Shown here piece by piece: positions 34,253-43,201 of a stretch of DNA of 64,000 bases. Both the position numbers and the translations under genes were made by a program. This stretch comes from Nesterenkonia halotolerans (GTDB lineage Bacteria > Actinomycetota > Actinomycetes > Actinomycetales > Micrococcaceae): NCBI RefSeq assembly GCF_014874065.1, contig NZ_JADBEE010000001.1, forward strand, positions 1,364,001 through 1,428,000. Reading direction: 5' to 3'. The notes beneath the pieces are model-generated. The model was not told the origin of the DNA and searched no databases. It was given only the letters and a program-made list of their open reading frames with translations. The first letter of the stretch is position 1. Each line of letters begins with the position of its first letter.

Positions 34253-36361
34253 TCAGACCCACTCGGGCTTGCTCTCCTTCGCCACGCGGGTCAGCACGTC
34301 ATAGGTGGCCACGATCTCGTCGTGCTGGTTGTGCAGCACCGTGTCCCAGCGGACCTCGCCGTAGTCGTCGGTCTCGCGCGGGATGATCTGCTTCGCGGTC
34401 AGGGTCACCCGGATCGAGTCGTCATAGGTCACCGGGGTCTGGAAGGAGAGGTTCTCCAGACCGGTGTTCGCCAGCACCGGTCCCGGGGCAGGCTCCACGA
34501 AGAGCCCTGCCGCCCAGGCCACCAGCAGGTAGCCGTGGGCCACCCGGCGCGGGAAGAACGGGTTCGCGGTCGCCGCCTCCTCATTGGTGTGCGCGTAGAA
34601 GGTGTCACCCGTGGACTCGGCAAAGGCGGTGATGTCCTCCAGAGCCACGGTGCGCAGACCCGAGGCGAACTGATCGCCGATACGCAGCTCCGCCAGGGAC
34701 TTGCGGAACGGATGCACCGCCGAGCCGTCGGCCACGGTCTCCGGCATGGCCGTGACGGCCTTCGCGCCGCGGTGCCAGACCCCGGTGACTCCGGTGAGCA
34801 GATCGGGCGAGCCCTGGACCGCGGTGCGCTGCATATAGTGCTTCACCGCGCGGATGCCGCCGAGCTCTTCGCCGCCGCCGGCCCGTCCGGGCCCGCCGTG
34901 CACCAGGTGCGGCAGCGGGGAGCCGTGACCGGTGGAGGTCTTCGCGTCGTCGCGGTCGAGGAACAGCACACGTCCGTGATGGGAGGCGATCCCCCGGGTG
35001 AACTCCGCCGCGATCTCAGGGTCGTGGGTGCAGACCGTGGCCACCAGGGACCCACCGCCGAGCGCGGCGAGGTCCACGGCGTCGTCGACATCGGCGTAGC
35101 CGAGCACCGAGGTGACCGGCCCGAAGGCCTCCACCGAATGCACCGCAGGGGTGCGGGGCTCGGCGAAGGAGAGCACGGTGGCAGGGAAGAACGCGCCCCG
35201 CGACGCATCGGCCGATCCGGTGCCGGACTCGGGTCCGCCCACGCGGACCGCACCTCCGGCGCTGACCAGCGCGTCCACCGCCCGGGCGACCTCGTCGCGC
35301 TGATCCGTGGAGGCCAGCGGACCCATCGTGGTGTCGGCGTCGCGCGGATCGCCGAGGACAACGCGGGACTCGAGCCGAGCACGCAGCGCCTCGACCACCG
35401 GATCCACCTGCGCGGAGGGCACGATGACGCGGCGGATCGCGGTGCACTTCTGTCCCGTCTTCGCGGTCATCTCCAGGGTCACCGACTTGATGAAGGCCTC
35501 GAACTCCACGGAGTCCGGTGCGGCGTCGGGACCGAGGATGGCGGCGTTGAGCGAATCGGTCTCCGCGGTGAAGCGCACGCCCTGGTTCGCCACGTTGTCA
35601 TGGGAGCGCAGCAGCTGGGCCGTGTTCGCCGAACCGGTGAAGGCCACGTGGTCGCGGTGGTCCAGGTGATCGAGCAGGTCACGGGCGGATCCGGAGATCA
35701 GCTGCAGCGCGCCGGCGGGGATCAGCCCGGAATCTATCATCAGCCGCACACAGGCCTGCGTGACGTAGGCGGTCTGCGAGGCCGGCTTCACGATGGTCGG
35801 GACTCCGGCGATGAAGCTGGGGGCAAACTTCTCCAGCATCCCCCAGACGGGGAAGTTGAAGGCGTTGATCTGCACCGCCACACCGGTCAGCCGGGTGTAG
35901 ATGTGCTCACCCAGGAAGGATCCGTCGCGGGAGAGCTGCTCCACCGCCCCGTCGACGATGACGTTGGCGTTGGGCAGCTCCTTGCGACCTTTGGAGGAGA
36001 AGGTGCGGATGGTGCCGATGCCGCCGTCGACGTCGATCAGGTGGTCCCGACGGGTGGAGCCGGTCCGGTCGGAGAGCTCGTAGAGCTCCTCGCGGTGCTC
36101 GTGGAGGTAGGCAGCCAGATGCTTGAGCCGCAGCGCGCGCTGGTGGATCGTCAGCTGCCCCAGGCTGGCCTGACCCGAGGAACGGGCATGGGCGACGGCG
36201 GCGGCCGTGTCCAACCCCTCGGTGGAGACCCGGCAGACCGGCTCGCCGGTGGACGCGTCGAGGATGTCACTGGCCCGCTCCGGGCTCTCCGGGGTCCACC
36301 AGGAATCCTGGATGTAGCTGGGCAGCAGGCGCGGAGCCGCAGAAGTGTCAAGGGCAGCCAT
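34253..36361 (-). CDS. paaZ: Bifunctional oxepin-CoA hydrolase / semialdehyde dehydrogenase
   Basis: Opens the oxepin-CoA ring and oxidises the resulting semialdehyde. The 702-residue protein has an N-terminal ALDH domain (about 1-520) with INAFNFPVWGMLEKFAPSF, AFTGSANTAQLL and TGQKCTAIRRVIVP (catalytic Cys), and a C-terminal MaoC-like (R)-hydratase domain (about 550-690) with ESTGDTFYAHTNEEAA and PFFPRRVAHGYLLVAWAAGL. The ATG at 36361 follows GAGGA. TetR operator site C lies 39 bp upstream. Confidence 0.96.
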   Translation of the reverse strand: MAALDTSAAPRLLPSYIQDSWWTPESPERASDILDASTGEPVCRVSTEGLDTAAAVAHARSSGQASLGQLTIHQRALRLKHLAAYLHEHREELYELSDRTGSTRRDHLIDVDGGIGTIRTFSSKGRKELPNANVIVDGAVEQLSRDGSFLGEHIYTRLTGVAVQINAFNFPVWGMLEKFAPSFIAGVPTIVKPASQTAYVTQACVRLMIDSGLIPAGALQLISGSARDLLDHLDHRDHVAFTGSANTAQLLRSHDNVANQGVRFTAETDSLNAAILGPDAAPDSVEFEAFIKSVTLEMTAKTGQKCTAIRRVIVPSAQVDPVVEALRARLESRVVLGDPRDADTTMGPLASTDQRDEVARAVDALVSAGGAVRVGGPESGTGSADASRGAFFPATVLSFAEPRTPAVHSVEAFGPVTSVLGYADVDDAVDLAALGGGSLVATVCTHDPEIAAEFTRGIASHHGRVLFLDRDDAKTSTGHGSPLPHLVHGGPGRAGGGEELGGIRAVKHYMQRTAVQGSPDLLTGVTGVWHRGAKAVTAMPETVADGSAVHPFRKSLAELRIGDQFASGLRTVALEDITAFAESTGDTFYAHTNEEAATANPFFPRRVAHGYLLVAWAAGLFVEPAPGPVLANTGLENLSFQTPVTYDDSIRVTLTAKQIIPRETDDYGEVRWDTVLHNQHDEIVATYDVLTRVAKESKPEWV

Positions 36362-36399
36362 GGGGTCCTCTCGGTGACAGTGGAACAGACCGCGGCACA

Positions 36400-36419
36400 A
36401 CTGACCGATCGGTCGGTAA
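36400..36419. promoter_or_regulatory. Candidate Paa-regulon TetR operator, site C
   Basis: ACTGACCGATCGGTCGGTAA is the best match to the shared palindrome, with core TACCGACCGATCGGTC on the opposite strand. It lies between the acuI-like stop and the paaZ start, so paaZ can be transcribed independently of the upstream gene. Confidence 0.75.
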
Positions 36420-36430
36420 TTTGTCTCATC

Positions 36431-37531
36431 CTAACGCGAGAAGCGTGGATGTGACACCCCACACACGGAGCCCCACCCCGGAGCCGCCCCGGAGCGACTC
36501 CTGAGCCGCTCGAGATCAGCCCCGAGGTTCACCACGGTGCGGCCACGAACCTGGCCGGCGAGGATCTGCTCAGCCTGCTCGAACACCCCGTCCAGAGCGA
36601 TCTCCTGGGTCATCTCATCCAGCAGCTCCAGGGGCAGGTCGGTGGCCAGCCGCCTCCAGGCCTCTTCGCGCAGCGCCTGTGGCGCGGTGACGGAGTTGAT
36701 CCCGGCGAGGGTGACTCCGCGCAGGATGAACGGCATCACGGTGGTGGGCAGATCGTGACCCTGCGCCAGCCCGCAGCTGGTGACCGTGCCGCCGTCCTCG
36801 GTCTGGGAGAGGATGTTCGCCAGCGTGGCTGAGCCTGCCGAGTCCACGCCGCCGGCCCAGCGGCGCTTCTGCAGCGGGGCTCCGGGCTCGGCGAACTCGG
36901 CGCGGTCCAGCAGGTCGCTGGCACCGAGGCGCCGGAGGTACTCACCCTGGGTGTCTGCCCTCCCGGTCACCGCGCTCACCTGGTAGCCGAGCTTCGCCAG
37001 CAGCGCGATCGCCACCGATCCCACGCCCCCGGCAGAGCCGGTGACGACGACGGCGCCCGCCTCAGGCCGCACTCCCCCGCGCTGAAGCGCGAGCACCGAG
37101 AGCATCGCGGTGAACCCCGCTGTGCCGATCGCCGCGGCCTGGCGCGCAGTCAGCCCCGCGGGAAGCTTCACCAGGTGCTGGCCCGAGACGCGGGCACGCT
37201 GGGCGAGTCCGCCGTGAGCTGACTCGCCGATGCCGCCGCCGGTGAGCACCACCTCGTCACCGCGAGTGAACGCTGGGTCCGCCGAGGCGGTCACCTCCCC
37301 GACCAGATCGATGCCGGGGATCAGCGGAGAGGTGCGGGCGACCCCGGGCTTGCCCGCCAGCGCGAGCCCGTCCTTGTAGTTGATCCCGGAGTAGTGCACG
37401 GCGATGTCCACCGGGGCGTCCCCGCCGGAGTCGTCGAGGAAATGGTCCTCGAGGTCGACCATTTCTGCCTGGTGCTCCTGGATTCGCCCCTTGTCCAGGG
37501 TCTGCTGGATCAGTGCTGCGCGAAAGCTCAT
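36431..37531 (-). CDS. AcuI/YhdH-family acrylyl-CoA-type reductase (MDR)
   Basis: A medium-chain dehydrogenase/reductase of 366 residues lacking zinc-binding Cys, like the AcuI/YhdH quinone-oxidoreductase branch. It shows VHYSGINYKDGLAL, PGIDLVGEV, GTAGFTAMLSVLALQ and the NADPH motif VTGSAGGVGSVAIALLAKLGYQVSAVTGR. Likely substrates are acrylyl-CoA or small enones. The last roughly 25 residues run past the usual end of the family. Its ATG overlaps the Lrp stop by four bases, so regulator and enzyme are co-expressed. Confidence 0.85.
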   Translation of the reverse strand: MSFRAALIQQTLDKGRIQEHQAEMVDLEDHFLDDSGGDAPVDIAVHYSGINYKDGLALAGKPGVARTSPLIPGIDLVGEVTASADPAFTRGDEVVLTGGGIGESAHGGLAQRARVSGQHLVKLPAGLTARQAAAIGTAGFTAMLSVLALQRGGVRPEAGAVVVTGSAGGVGSVAIALLAKLGYQVSAVTGRADTQGEYLRRLGASDLLDRAEFAEPGAPLQKRRWAGGVDSAGSATLANILSQTEDGGTVTSCGLAQGHDLPTTVMPFILRGVTLAGINSVTAPQALREEAWRRLATDLPLELLDEMTQEIALDGVFEQAEQILAGQVRGRTVVNLGADLERLRSRSGAAPGWGSVCGVSHPRFSR

Positions 37532-38025
37532 GACTGCCTCCTTGGCATTGGGTGCTCATGCTGAGTGTGATCGTCGAAGATCAACGCCGTCTGTGAGGAC
37601 TGCACGCACGCCAGGGACTGGATCCGCTCGAAGATCACCCGGCGAAGCTCCTCCACGGTCCGGGTGCGCACCAGCAGAACGGCGTCGTACTGGCCTCCCA
37701 CCAGAGCCAGATGTCGCACGGCAGGCTCATCGGCGAGCGCCCCGCGCAGCACCTCCCAGTCATCCTGCTTCAGCGTGAGGAAGACATAGGCGGCCGTGGC
37801 CATCCCGGCGGCGCGGGAATCGATCACGGCGGTGTAGCCCTCCAGCACTCCCGATCGACGCAGGCGGGAGATGCGCTCGTAGGCATTCGCGCGGGAGAGG
37901 TGCAGTCCGGCGGCGATCGCCGAGACCGACTGACGGGCGTCCACGCTGAGCGCATGCAGAATCTGATGATCCACGGAGTCCAGCGAGATGTCACGTTCTG
38001 TCGGTCTGTCTTGTCCCTGGCCCAT
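37528..38025 (-). CDS. Lrp/AsnC-family regulator, probable BkdR
   Basis: A 165-residue regulator. The N-terminal HTH has LDSVDHQILHALSVDARQSVSAIAAGLHLSRANAYERISRLR, and the C-terminal RAM ligand domain starts near VFLTLKQDDWEVLRGAL. The ATG at 38025 was chosen because the upstream extension is not Lrp-like. It is divergent from the E1-alpha gene of a 2-oxoacid dehydrogenase operon, the arrangement of BkdR, and probably controls that operon in response to branched-chain amino or keto acids. Confidence 0.88.
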   Translation of the reverse strand: MGQGQDRPTERDISLDSVDHQILHALSVDARQSVSAIAAGLHLSRANAYERISRLRRSGVLEGYTAVIDSRAAGMATAAYVFLTLKQDDWEVLRGALADEPAVRHLALVGGQYDAVLLVRTRTVEELRRVIFERIQSLACVQSSQTALIFDDHTQHEHPMPRRQS

Positions 38026-38146
38026 AGTCCTGGACGATACCAGCGCCTCTCCAGCCCGATCACGCAGTTCGTCCAGCCACAGCCTCCCCGCGGCGGACCC
38101 CGTCTCGGATCTGCCGCGCCGATGGCCCCGGGAAGGTGAGCTGGGC

Positions 38147-38183
38147 CACACTCATACCAAGAGTGTGATGCACCACACGTGCA
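38147..38183. promoter_or_regulatory. Two palindromes in the bkd promoter region
   Basis: CACACTC-N7-GAGTGTG (38147-38167) and TGCAC-N5-GTGCA (38169-38183) are adjacent inverted repeats 27 to 63 bp before the E1-alpha ATG. Both suit dimeric binding by the divergently encoded Lrp/AsnC protein. Confidence 0.5.
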
Positions 38184-38209
38184 ATTGACGTCTTTTGAGG
38201 AGGCTGGGC

Positions 38210-39394
38210 ATGACCAGCGATACAGCGCCGGGGTCCACCGAACAGGGCTCCCACATCCGGGACACCAGCAGCAGCTTCGGCATCACGCCGGAGCAGTACA
38301 TGCTCCCGGCCGCCCAGCAGATCCGCATGCTCGGCCCTGACGGGAGACTGATTCCCGAGGAGGAACAGGGCACCAGCCCGGGACACGAGTACCCCATCCC
38401 CGAAGATGACGCGCTGCTCGCAGCCTACGAGGCCCTGGTGGTGGGCCGCCGCGTCAATGACCAGAACTACGCCCTGGTCCGGCAGGGTCGGCTTGCCGTC
38501 TACCCCTCCTCCCACGGCCAGGAGGCCTGCCAGGTCGGTGCCGCGCTCGCACTGGGCGAGGGAGACTGGATGTTCCCCACCTACCGCGACACCGTGGCCA
38601 CCATCAGTCGCGGCGTCGACCCGCTGGAAGTCATGGTCTCCTTCCGCGGGGACTGGCACTGCGGCTATGACCCGCTGCAGTACAAGATCTCGGCCATGTC
38701 GACCCCGCTGACCACCCAGCTGCTCCACGCCGTCGGCGTCGCCCATGCGGCCAAGCTGCGCGGAGAGGACACCGTGGTCCTGGCCATGTGCGGGGACGGT
38801 GCCACCAGTGAGGGCGACTTCCATGAGGCGCTGAACTTCGCCGCCGTCTTCGAGGTCCCCGTGGTCTTCTTCGTGCAGAACAACGGCTACGCCATCTCGG
38901 TGCCGCTGTCTCATCAGACCGCCGCGCCCTCGCTGGCCCACAAGGCCATCGGCTATGGGATGGCGGGCGAGCAGGTGGACGGCAACGACATGGTGGCCGT
39001 GCTGGCCACGCTGCGCCGCGCCGTCGACCTTGCTCGCAAGCACTCGATGCCGCTGCTGCTCGAAGCCATCACCTACCGCATGCAGGCCCACACCAACGCT
39101 GATGATGACTCCCGCTACCGCGAGTCCGACGAGGTCGAGCAGTGGAAGCAGCGCGATCCGCTGCAGCGCATGCGCACCTTCCTCACCGACCGGGGCGTGC
39201 TCGATGAGAATGCCGAGACCCGCATCAGCGGCAAGGCCGAGGAGGTCGCCGCGGCCCTGCGGCTCGCGATGACCACCGAACCGGCCATGGACCCGCTGGA
39301 GATCTTCGACCACGTCTATTCCGCTCCCACCGCCCAGCTGCGCGAACAGCGCGCCCAGCTGGCCGATGAGCTCGCTCGAAACCAGGAGGGCTGA
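38210..39394 (+). CDS. 2-Oxoacid dehydrogenase E1 subunit alpha (probable branched-chain type)
   Basis: A thiamine-diphosphate-dependent E1 alpha subunit of 394 residues. The ThDP/Mg motif is CGDGATSEGDFHEALNFAAVF through VVFFVQNN, with YPSSHGQEACQVG and FPTYRDT earlier. GAGGAGG is six bases before the ATG. Branched-chain 2-oxoacids are favoured over pyruvate because of the divergent Lrp regulator, although annotation pipelines often call such proteins PdhA. It is first in a three-gene operon. Confidence 0.9.
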   Translation: MTSDTAPGSTEQGSHIRDTSSSFGITPEQYMLPAAQQIRMLGPDGRLIPEEEQGTSPGHEYPIPEDDALLAAYEALVVGRRVNDQNYALVRQGRLAVYPSSHGQEACQVGAALALGEGDWMFPTYRDTVATISRGVDPLEVMVSFRGDWHCGYDPLQYKISAMSTPLTTQLLHAVGVAHAAKLRGEDTVVLAMCGDGATSEGDFHEALNFAAVFEVPVVFFVQNNGYAISVPLSHQTAAPSLAHKAIGYGMAGEQVDGNDMVAVLATLRRAVDLARKHSMPLLLEAITYRMQAHTNADDDSRYRESDEVEQWKQRDPLQRMRTFLTDRGVLDENAETRISGKAEEVAAALRLAMTTEPAMDPLEIFDHVYSAPTAQLREQRAQLADELARNQEG

Positions 39395-39397
39395 CCC

Positions 39398-40474
39398 ATG
39401 GCCACCACGACCACCATGCCCGCAGCGGCCGAGACCGCGACGGCCGCCAAGCCCACCACCTTCGCCGCCGCGCTGAACACTGCGATGTCCGATGCCATGG
39501 AGCGCGAGGCCTCGGTCTGCGTCTTCGGAGAGGACGTGGGCACGCTCGGCGGCGTCTTCCGCATCACCGACGGGCTGACCCAGCGCTTCGGCAAGGGCCG
39601 ATGCTTTGACACCCCGCTGGCCGAATCCGGCATCGCCGGAATGGCCATGGGCATGGCCATGAACGGCATGCGCCCGGTCATCGAGATGCAGTTCGACGCC
39701 TTCGCCTATCCCGCGCTGGAACAGATCTTCAGCCACATCGCCAAGACCGCGAACCGCTCCCGCGGGCGGGTCCGCCTGCCCATGGTCATCCGCATCCCCT
39801 ACGGCGGCGGCGTCGGCGGAGTGGAGCATCACTGTGACTCCTCCGAGGCCTATTACGCGCACACCCCAGGACTGAAGATCTACACCCCGGCCACGGTGAG
39901 CGACGCCTACCTGATGCTGCGCGAGGCCATCGACTCTCCTGACCCGGTGGTCTTCTTCGAACCGAAGAAGCTCTACTGGACCAAGGAGAGCGTGGATCTC
40001 AGCGCGCTGCGGAACCAGTACGAGACCGCCGCAGAGGATCCCTCGGCGCAGGCCGCCGGAGTCGGAGCCGAAGGCCGCGCCGTCGTCGTCCGGGAGGGCA
40101 GCGACGTCTCCTTCATCAGCTACGGGCCCAGTGTGTCCACCGCGCTCAAGGCCGCCGACGCCGCCGCAGAGGACGGGATCTCCGCGGAGGTCCTGGACCT
40201 GCGCAGCATCGTCCCCTTCGACGACGCCGCGCTGGCCGCCACGGTGGCCAAGACCGGACGCGCCATCGTGATCGCCGAGGCGCAGGGCTTCGTGTCCGTG
40301 GCCGCGGAGATCGTGGCCCGGATCCAGGAGCGCAGCTTCCATTCGCTCTCCTCCCCGGTCAAGCGCGTGACCGGATTCGACATTCCGTATCCGTCGCCGA
40401 AGCTCGAGGAGCACCACCTGCCCAGCGTGGACCGCATCCTGGACGCTCTCGACGAACTGCAGTGGGAGGACTGA
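39398..40474 (+). CDS. 2-Oxoacid dehydrogenase E1 subunit beta
   Basis: A transketolase-like E1 beta subunit of 358 residues. VCVFGEDVGTLGGVFRITDGL and RCFDTPLAESGIAGMAMGMA hold the ThDP-activating Glu. GVGGVEHHCDSSEAYYAHTPGLKI is typical of the E1 beta/BkdB family. It starts three bases after the alpha subunit stop and overlaps no other gene. It pairs with the alpha subunit to form the alpha2beta2 decarboxylase. Confidence 0.93.
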   Translation: MATTTTMPAAAETATAAKPTTFAAALNTAMSDAMEREASVCVFGEDVGTLGGVFRITDGLTQRFGKGRCFDTPLAESGIAGMAMGMAMNGMRPVIEMQFDAFAYPALEQIFSHIAKTANRSRGRVRLPMVIRIPYGGGVGGVEHHCDSSEAYYAHTPGLKIYTPATVSDAYLMLREAIDSPDPVVFFEPKKLYWTKESVDLSALRNQYETAAEDPSAQAAGVGAEGRAVVVREGSDVSFISYGPSVSTALKAADAAAEDGISAEVLDLRSIVPFDDAALAATVAKTGRAIVIAEAQGFVSVAAEIVARIQERSFHSLSSPVKRVTGFDIPYPSPKLEEHHLPSVDRILDALDELQWED

Positions 40475-40475
40475 G

Positions 40476-42089
40476 ATGACCACGTTCAATCTGCCCGATC
40501 TGGGTGAAGGACTCACCGAGGCCACGCTCCTGAGCTGGCTGGTGGCCGAGGGCGAGACGATCGTGGTGGACCAGCCGATCGCCGAAGTGGAGACCGCCAA
40601 GTCCGCGATCGAGGTGCCCTCCCCCTACGCGGGGGTCGTCACCACGCTCCATGGCGCCGTGGGCGAGACCATGATCGTCGACCAGCCGCTGATCACCGTG
40701 GACGACGAGAGCGGCCTCGAGGGTGTCGCTGACTCCAGCGGTGGCGCCGCCGACTCGAGCGACGACGCCTCCCCGACCGCTGCCGCCGAGGACGCCGGAG
40801 CGCTGAGCTACCGCGAGGAGGAGCGCGCCGGCACGACCCCCGCCACCGGAGAGGTCTCCGACCCCGAGGAGGAGGGCTCGGGCAACGTCCTGATCGGCTA
40901 CGGCACCTCCACCTCCTCGAACAGCCGACGACGACGCAGGCGCAACGGTGCGTCTCGGCAGACCCCTGCCGGCGGCGGTGGTCAGACCGCACAGGCCGGC
41001 GGTGGTGAGACCGCACAGGGCGGCTCGGGTGCCGCGTCGGCAGCCGCCCCGGCCCCCCAGCAGAAGGCGGCTCAACAGAAGGCCCCTCGGGTCTCCTCCC
41101 CGCTGGTGCGCCGCCTCGCACGGGAGCACTCGGTTCCGCTGGGCGAACTCAGCGGCTCCGGTCCGGACGGAATGATCCTGCGCGCCGATGTGCGGGCAGC
41201 GATCAACGCCTCCTCGGAGCAGGAGACTCCCGCCGCGCAGAGCCGCGCAGCAGCGGATCAGTCGCAGGCCACCGAGACTCCGGCTGCGTCTTCAAAGGCA
41301 GTGGCGTCTGCTGAGCCAGCAACCTCGTCGAAGTCCGGGCCTGGTTCCACGACGGCGGCCGCTCCCGGCGGTCTCGAGGTGCGCGAGCGTGTCCCGATGT
41401 CAGGGATGCGCAAGGCGGTGGCCACCACGCTCTCACGCTCACGCCGCGAGATCCCCGAGGCGACCGTCTGGCAGGACGTGGACATGACCGAGGTCCTCGC
41501 GCTGCGTGCCCGCCTCAAGGAACAGGCGGCCAGAGATGGCGGCGCTGCGCCCTCGCTGCTGGCCCTGCTGAGTCGATTCGTGCTGGCGGGGCTCTCGCGC
41601 TATCCGGATCTCGCCACCCGGCTCGAGGAGCGCGAGGACGGCACTCAGGAGATCGTGCACTTCGACGGGGTGAACCTCGGGTTCGCGGCGCAGACTCCGG
41701 CCGGTCTGGTGGTGCCTGTCATCCGGCACGCCGAGCGTCTCTCGGCCCGCGGGCTGCACACCGAGATCGGACGGCTCGTCGGCGAGGCTCGCGAGGGGTC
41801 GATCTCCGGGCGCGAGCTCACTGGAGGAACCTTCACGGTGAACAACTACGGGGTCTTCGGCTCCGACGGGGCCACACCGATCATCAACCATCCTGAGGTG
41901 GGCATCCTGGGCATCGGTCGCATCCTCGACCGCGCCTGGGCCGTCAACGGAGAGCTGGCAGTGCGCAAGGTCGCGACGCTGACCATCGCCTTCGACCACC
42001 GGGTGTGCGACGGCGGCACCGCCGGCGGGTTCCTCAACTTTGTCGCCACCTGCCTGGAGGACCCGAGCTCCGCGCTGGCTGATCTGTAG
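40476..42089 (+). CDS. Dihydrolipoamide acyltransferase E2 of the 2-oxoacid dehydrogenase
   Basis: A 537-residue E2. The N-terminal lipoyl domain has VETAKSAIEVPSP with the lipoylated Lys about 42. A long Ala/Gly/Gln/Thr-rich linker follows, then the peripheral subunit-binding domain (SSPLVRRLAREHSVPLGELSGSGPDG), a second flexible linker and the catalytic core, ending in AFDHRVCDGGTAGGFLN with the active-site His. No E3 gene follows, so the complex must use a dihydrolipoamide dehydrogenase encoded elsewhere. Confidence 0.94.
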   Translation: MTTFNLPDLGEGLTEATLLSWLVAEGETIVVDQPIAEVETAKSAIEVPSPYAGVVTTLHGAVGETMIVDQPLITVDDESGLEGVADSSGGAADSSDDASPTAAAEDAGALSYREEERAGTTPATGEVSDPEEEGSGNVLIGYGTSTSSNSRRRRRRNGASRQTPAGGGGQTAQAGGGETAQGGSGAASAAAPAPQQKAAQQKAPRVSSPLVRRLAREHSVPLGELSGSGPDGMILRADVRAAINASSEQETPAAQSRAAADQSQATETPAASSKAVASAEPATSSKSGPGSTTAAAPGGLEVRERVPMSGMRKAVATTLSRSRREIPEATVWQDVDMTEVLALRARLKEQAARDGGAAPSLLALLSRFVLAGLSRYPDLATRLEEREDGTQEIVHFDGVNLGFAAQTPAGLVVPVIRHAERLSARGLHTEIGRLVGEAREGSISGRELTGGTFTVNNYGVFGSDGATPIINHPEVGILGIGRILDRAWAVNGELAVRKVATLTIAFDHRVCDGGTAGGFLNFVATCLEDPSSALADL

Positions 42090-42124
42090 CCCTCGACTCT
42101 GCCTGGATGCAGCTGAGCCAGGAG

Positions 42125-42169
42125 GGGCCGGCGTCGACACGAGCTGTCGACGCCGGCCCCTTGCTCTTA
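42125..42169 (+). terminator. Intrinsic terminator after the 2-oxoacid dehydrogenase operon
   Basis: A 15-bp GC-rich stem (GGGGCCGGCGTCGAC at 42125-42139 with its complement to 42161) has a 7-nt loop and is followed by TTGCTCTT. It starts 36 bases after the E2 stop. Confidence 0.88.
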
Positions 42170-42241
42170 GTCCAGGAGATGCGGTGCGGGCCGCGGGGTA
42201 GTAGGAATGGAGGCTCGTGGCCAGACCTTCGAGGAGACAGC

Positions 42242-43108
42242 ATGACCGAAGACCGCAGCACCCCCCGGAGCTATGAGCAGCCGGCGGCCTACCAGTCACT
42301 CCCGGGTGGACCGCTCGATCCCGATCGCGGCTTCTACGCCGGCGTCGCCTCCGCCGACCGCGCACTCACCCAGGAGTTTGAGATCCCGGTCCGTTCCGGG
42401 CAGGCCTGGGAGGTCAAGGCCGGGTCGATCGTGCGGATCCATGCGGTGGAAGGGCCTCAGGTCGGTGACCTGAACCTCTGGAACCTGCACAACCCTCGCG
42501 AGCACTTCTGGGCCGCACGGACCCGGCAGCTGCAGCGGGCGTCCATGACCACCTATGACCGCTTCTGGTCCACGCTCCCCTACCTGCGACCCATGGCCAC
42601 CGTGATCGGGGATTCCATGGCCGAGCACCCGGACGCCGAGGTCATCCATGACCTGCTGGGCACGCGCTGCGATCCCTACGTGAATCGCATGCTGAGCGGG
42701 GAGGACTTCGATCAGCACTGCCATTCGAACCTCACACGGGCGGTGCTGGACCATGGCCTCACCGAATCCGACATCCACGATGTGCTCAATGTCTTCCAGT
42801 TCGCGGGCCTGAACGAGAAGCGCGAGTACTTCATGGACACCTGTCCCACACGACCCGGGGACTTCTTCGAGTTCTTCGCCGAGATCGACCTGCTCTGCGC
42901 ACTCTCCACCTGCCCGGGCGGAGATCTCTCGATGCACATGTGGGGCTCGGAGGCGGCGAGCCCGGAGGAGCAGCTGAAGCACTGTCACCCGCTCGGTGTC
43001 CAGGTCTTCTCCGTGGCCGAGGATGCGCTGCGCGGCTGGACACCGCCCGAGCCCGCCGCCTATCGCGGCAGGAACGGTCGCCACGGGCTGGAGCTCCACT
43101 CCTCCTAG
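42242..43108 (+). CDS. DUF1989-domain protein (urea-carboxylase-associated family)
   Basis: A 288-residue protein of the DUF1989 family: EIPVRSGQAWEVKAGSIVRI, VGDLNLWNLHNPREHFWAARTR, and a Cys-rich patch (LLCALSTCPGGDLSM) carried by urea-amidolyase-associated proteins. Related proteins act in guanidine or urea carboxylation pathways, some as carboxyguanidine deiminase subunits. Here it stands alone, with no carboxylase or amidolyase gene nearby, so its partner and substrate are unknown. The ATG at 42242 follows GAGGAG. It is insulated by hairpins on both sides. Confidence 0.8.
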   Translation: MTEDRSTPRSYEQPAAYQSLPGGPLDPDRGFYAGVASADRALTQEFEIPVRSGQAWEVKAGSIVRIHAVEGPQVGDLNLWNLHNPREHFWAARTRQLQRASMTTYDRFWSTLPYLRPMATVIGDSMAEHPDAEVIHDLLGTRCDPYVNRMLSGEDFDQHCHSNLTRAVLDHGLTESDIHDVLNVFQFAGLNEKREYFMDTCPTRPGDFFEFFAEIDLLCALSTCPGGDLSMHMWGSEAASPEEQLKHCHPLGVQVFSVAEDALRGWTPPEPAAYRGRNGRHGLELHSS

Positions 43109-43134
43109 AACTGGGAGAGGATCGCGTGAGACAC

Positions 43135-43194
43135 GAGCGGGCCCGGGCGATCAGAGATCACCACGGGCCCGCTCCACTCACCTGAGACAGGTGA
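43135..43194. terminator. Tandem hairpins between convergent DUF1989 and glpK genes
   Basis: An 11-bp stem (GAGCGGGCCCG at 43135-43145 with 43164-43174) is followed by a smaller one (TCACCTG at 43178 with CAGGTGA ending 43194). They lie between two convergent genes. Neither has a T-run, so this is a GC-rich bidirectional stop rather than a classical terminator. Confidence 0.5.
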
Positions 43195-43201
43195 CTGCTG
43201 A

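Noticed and set aside
33929..36454. 841-codon open frame on the plus strand opposite paaZ
   Set aside because: Antisense to a full-length PaaZ with intact motifs. The translation is Arg/Gly/His/Asp-rich with no domain.
38060..40600. 846-codon open frame antisense to the 2-oxoacid dehydrogenase E1 genes
   Set aside because: It lies wholly opposite clearly conserved E1 alpha and beta genes, has no recognisable domain, and arises from GC-rich codon bias that suppresses stops on the opposite strand.
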